NCBI GenBank assembly: GCA_963922815.1
Contig: CAWUKD010000002.1
Coordinates: 1 to 64,000 of the forward strand
Direction of reading: 5' to 3'
Source: SZUA-146 sp963922815
Lineage (GTDB): Bacteria; Pseudomonadota; Gammaproteobacteria; Steroidobacterales; SZUA-146
DNA: 64,000 bases
How positions within the stretch are numbered: the stretch's first letter is position 1; every line of letters begins with the position of its first letter. The translations under genes were made by a program, and so were the position numbers. Positions 61,246 through 64,000 of this stretch are shown here, in pieces. The notes under the pieces are model-generated. The model was not told the origin of the DNA. It did no database searches and was given only the letters and a program-made list of their open reading frames with translations.

Positions 61246-63027
61246 GTGAATGTGCGTTGGCCAAAACTCTGCCTGTGTTTCTTTGTGTTCTGCCTCGGAG
61301 CCTGCTCCGGTTCAGGCCCGGACCTGCCGATTTATGAAGACGTCACCGAACTCAGCGGGCTTCAGTTTGTGCATCAGAATGGCAGCGATAATACGCTGGC
61401 CCTGCCACCCATTCTGGGCAGTGGCGTTGCGCTTTTTGATGTGGATAACGATGGCGATCTGGATATCTATCTTGTTCAGGGTCGTGGGGGGCTGGGTGGT
61501 CCGGACGAAATCTGGATTAATGAGTCAGAAGGTGACCGGCTGCGCTTTGACCGGGCTCCGGATCAGCCGGCGTTCGCGTCGGATTTTCCTGGCATGGGGG
61601 TGGCGGTAGGCGATGCCAATCTGGATGGACGTCTGGATGTTGCAGTCACCACGCTTGGCGTCAATCGCCTGCTGCTAAACCATGAAGCAGGCTTTGTCGT
61701 TTCCGGGGCCGGGGCCGGGGCCTTTGGAACTGATGAAGCCTGGAGTGCCTCTTTAGTCTGGCTGGACGCCAACGGCGACCAGCGGCCCGATGTTTACATT
61801 GCCAATGTTGCCGAATTTGATGCTTCCATGGAGTGGCGATCGATCACCAGTCGACCGGACTATTGCGACGCCGGTGCGTATGTCCCGTTACACGATCAGC
61901 TGCTGCTTAATATTGAGACACTGGAGTCCGGTGACGTCGTCTTCGAAGATGTCAGCCTCGACTGGAATCTGGTGGCGAACAAGGCTCCGAGTCTCGGAGT
62001 TCGCGCGGGGGACTTTAACAACGATGGTCTGCCCGACGTTTACGTTGCCTCCCCTGGCGCACCCAATACGCTGTGGCTTAACGAGCGCGGGCGCAGGTTC
62101 AGTGACCTGACCCGGTCCTCCGGAGCAGCTGCAAGTTTCCTGGGCAGGTACCGGGGAAGCTTTGGCGTTGATGCCGCCGATATGGATGGCGACGATGACC
62201 TTGATCTGGTTGTGTCGCACAGCCTGGATGAGCCGCATCAGGTCTATCTTAACGACGGGCTGGGTAACTTTATCGCCGACGATCTGATTGCAGGCGGGGT
62301 TAGCGCATCACAGAGCGGTGCCGGGCTTGTTGTGCTGGACGCGAACACCGATGGTTTCGATGATGTATTTGTTGCCAACGGAGCGACTCGCCAGCGGCAG
62401 GCACAGCTCGACGCCGGAGACCTCTTGCCGCTGCGGGAGTCGAACACGCTGTTTCTGCAGAGCAAGGAACGCGGGTATCAGCCGGAAGGTGGCACCGCTG
62501 CGATTGCGGGCACGATGGCTACAGTAGACACGGCAACTCCTCCAGCTCACGGCGAAGCGAATGTGCCGGTGGCCGATGCACCCATAGAATTCGATGTGTG
62601 GGAAGAAAACGCCGAGCGCCTTACGCCGCGACCCCATGCGTCCCGCAGCGTTGCCTCCGGCGATCTCGATAACGATGGCGATCTCGATCTGGTGATCACA
62701 AATAATGGCGGGCCGGCACAGATTCTGCGCAGCACGCGAAACCCCGAAAACTGGATTGGAATTTCTGCTGTGTCCGAAGACACCGGGCTTGCCGTCACTG
62801 GTGCGCGGGTAAAACAACTGGACCCGGAGGCTGCGGGTACCCGCGAAATTCGACGATCGCACGGTTATCTGAGTGCCAGCGATCCACGCCTGATTTTTTA
62901 TCACTTGCCGGAAGACGCAGAGTTCGTCACGTATGAGGTGACATGGCCCGGAGCACCGGCGGAGCGCTTCACTGTACCCGTCGAGCCTCGATATCATTCG
63001 CTGATTCGCGGGCAAGGCCAGCCATGA
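61246..63027 (+). CDS. FG-GAP / ASPIC-UnbV (CRTAC1-like) lipoprotein
   Basis: A 593-residue protein starting with GTG (61246; GTG 61252 is possible). The signal peptide has lipobox CLGAC, C20. YEDVTELSGLQFVHQNGSDNTLALPPILGSGVALFDVDNDGDLDIYLVQ parallels the start of the 55.9 kb protein, and calcium loops (DANLDGRLDVAV, DFNNDGLPDVYV, DMDGDDDLDLVV, DLDNDGDLDLVI) follow. A UnbV domain (NWIGISAVSEDTGLAVTGARVK to VTYEVTWPG) ends it. It overlaps the following TPR lipoprotein by four bases, so the two are translationally coupled and probably interact at the envelope. Confidence 0.9.
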   Translation: MNVRWPKLCLCFFVFCLGACSGSGPDLPIYEDVTELSGLQFVHQNGSDNTLALPPILGSGVALFDVDNDGDLDIYLVQGRGGLGGPDEIWINESEGDRLRFDRAPDQPAFASDFPGMGVAVGDANLDGRLDVAVTTLGVNRLLLNHEAGFVVSGAGAGAFGTDEAWSASLVWLDANGDQRPDVYIANVAEFDASMEWRSITSRPDYCDAGAYVPLHDQLLLNIETLESGDVVFEDVSLDWNLVANKAPSLGVRAGDFNNDGLPDVYVASPGAPNTLWLNERGRRFSDLTRSSGAAASFLGRYRGSFGVDAADMDGDDDLDLVVSHSLDEPHQVYLNDGLGNFIADDLIAGGVSASQSGAGLVVLDANTDGFDDVFVANGATRQRQAQLDAGDLLPLRESNTLFLQSKERGYQPEGGTAAIAGTMATVDTATPPAHGEANVPVADAPIEFDVWEENAERLTPRPHASRSVASGDLDNDGDLDLVITNNGGPAQILRSTRNPENWIGISAVSEDTGLAVTGARVKQLDPEAAGTREIRRSHGYLSASDPRLIFYHLPEDAEFVTYEVTWPGAPAERFTVPVEPRYHSLIRGQGQP

Positions 63028-64000
63028 AGCGCCTGGTATTGCTTTTGCTGGTCGTATGTCTGGCCGCTTGTCAGGCGCAGGAAAGTGTGGAGCACAGGGT
63101 TCGTCATCCCCGGCTTGATCTGCTCGAAGAGCAAGTCAGGCGCACGCTCGAAAACGCGCTCGGTCGCTGGCGCGACCAATTGGCTACGTCTGATCTGCCG
63201 GGAGATGAAGCCAGGGCCTATGCCCAGCTCGGCCAGGTTTATCTCGCCCATCATTTTGACGAGGCCGCCGCGGATGCTTTGTCCTTTGCGACCCAAAGAG
63301 TGCGAAACCCTCACTGGTATTTCTACTACGGCACGGCTCTTGACCGCAGCTTCCGGCACGAAGAGGCAGAGCAGGCATTGTCGGCTTCGCTGGCACTGCA
63401 CGATCACCCTGAAGTGCGGTTCGCCCGTGCGAAAGTACGCTCCAGGGTCGGCAACATCGCGGGTGCGCTGGACGATTTGAAGGCGTTAAAAGCGATTAGC
63501 CGCATGACCGGCGATTCCGGTGATGACGACGTCGACTCGGGCGATCAGGAGCAGACCGACGCGGTGCCCTTGCAGGCTGCCTGGTTTGCACTGGAGGCCA
63601 GGCTGCTCGCGCATCAGCGGCAGTACCCAAAGGCCATGGAAAGCCTGATGCGAGCGCTCGAGCTTGAACCGGAGGCGACATCGCTTCACGGACCCATGGC
63701 GCAGCTGCAGCTGAGGCTGGGAAGTGCCGCCAGCGCCGGCAGGCATCGGCGGTTAGCGGGAGACGGGTTGCCCGGTTCCGAGCAGCCGCTCATGGATTCG
63801 CTGTCCTCTCTGGCGCGAGGCTCTCGCTACTACCTTGACCGGGGTCGGGAGCTGATGGCGGCACGTAACTTCGAAGAGGCCGTTGCCGATTTCGCCATCG
63901 CCGCCGACATTGCACCCAGCAGCCACGATGCTGTGCTTGCTTATGCCCGGGCACTTGAGGTCGTGGGACAGGTTGACCTGGCGGAACAGCAGTATCTCGA
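63024..64000 (+). CDS. TPR lipoprotein (3' end beyond the window)
   Basis: The frame opens at ATG 63024, overlapping the previous stop, and stays open for 325 codons to the window edge. The start MKRLVLLLLVVCLAACQAQ is a lipoprotein signal with lipobox LAAC. TPR-like helix pairs follow: AYAQLGQVYLAHHFDEAAADALSFATQ, FYYGTALDRSFRHEEAEQALSASLAL, ARLLAHQRQYPKAMESLMRALELEPE, RGRELMAARNFEEAVADFAIAADIAPS. This again couples a TPR protein to an UnbV protein, as in the 49.5 kb gene where both are on one chain. The remaining domains are unseen. Confidence 0.88.
   Translation, partial: MKRLVLLLLVVCLAACQAQESVEHRVRHPRLDLLEEQVRRTLENALGRWRDQLATSDLPGDEARAYAQLGQVYLAHHFDEAAADALSFATQRVRNPHWYFYYGTALDRSFRHEEAEQALSASLALHDHPEVRFARAKVRSRVGNIAGALDDLKALKAISRMTGDSGDDDVDSGDQEQTDAVPLQAAWFALEARLLAHQRQYPKAMESLMRALELEPEATSLHGPMAQLQLRLGSAASAGRHRRLAGDGLPGSEQPLMDSLSSLARGSRYYLDRGRELMAARNFEEAVADFAIAADIAPSSHDAVLAYARALEVVGQVDLAEQQYL

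Overview
This window looks like the chromosome of a free-living, probably marine, heterotrophic gammaproteobacterium. The evidence is TonB-dependent receptors, a sodium/sugar symporter, a laminarinase-like GH16 enzyme, a VPLPA-type C-terminal sorting tail, several Gram-negative lipoproteins, an E. coli-type LexA box and a CRP-type box. The genus cannot be fixed from sequence reading alone. There are no rRNA or tRNA genes, no CRISPR array and no recognisable insertion sequence. Coding density is high and the base composition fairly even, except for a visibly AT-rich Lrp/LysE pair at about 7.9-9.1 kb.

Layout. 0-3.5 kb: end of an isopenicillin-N-synthase-like oxygenase, then nucleoside hydrolase and ribokinase (ribonucleoside salvage), and a DUF2799-type lipoprotein facing them. 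3.5-4.5 kb: a long gene-free stretch with a CRP-like palindrome, a GGA-rich candidate small RNA ending in a strong terminator, and the promoter and leader of a large Oar-like TonB receptor (4.5-7.5 kb). 7.9-11.7 kb: Lrp/LysE pair, a DksA/TraR-type zinc-finger protein and a DUF885 metallopeptidase-like protein. 11.8-24.5 kb: a glucan/glucose region with a secreted GH16 beta-glucanase and a secreted PQQ-type sugar dehydrogenase (both ending in thrombospondin-3 plus dockerin-like modules), an SGLT-type symporter, glucokinase and a LacI-family regulator. Three copies of a TTGACAACG-type palindrome tie these loci into a probable regulon. A lipase-like hydrolase, an MscS channel, an RDD protein and an orphan pilin/GspF-like pair lie between them. 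24.6-33 kb: SLC13 transporter, TfoX-N protein and a nearly complete molybdenum cofactor cluster (moaE-D-C divergent from moaA-mobA-tauE-moaB-moeA). 33-39 kb: branched-chain 2-oxoacid dehydrogenase E1a-E1b-E2 without E3, an APC permease and a peroxiredoxin. 39-47 kb: spondin-domain protein, a two-component system, a second TonB receptor and an acyl-CoA synthetase. 47-64 kb: a VPLPA-tailed secreted protein, then a striking envelope island: a nitrilase, a TPR/FG-GAP/UnbV lipoprotein, a cytochrome b-like/pentaheme c/TPR fusion, a membrane-anchored FG-GAP/UnbV protein, an SOS-controlled SplB-like radical SAM protein, and (after an oppositely oriented lipoprotein-glpK pair) another FG-GAP/UnbV lipoprotein overlapping a TPR lipoprotein that runs off the window.

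How the genes work together. GH16 would cleave 1,3-beta-glucan outside the cell, the symporter would bring in glucose and glucokinase would phosphorylate it, with the LacI-type repressor sensing sugar. The most unusual part is the 48-64 kb island. It places three ASPIC/UnbV beta-propeller proteins beside TPR proteins and an apparent quinol-linked pentaheme cytochrome. Its function is not known to me, and it is the best candidate for an undescribed envelope redox or assembly system.
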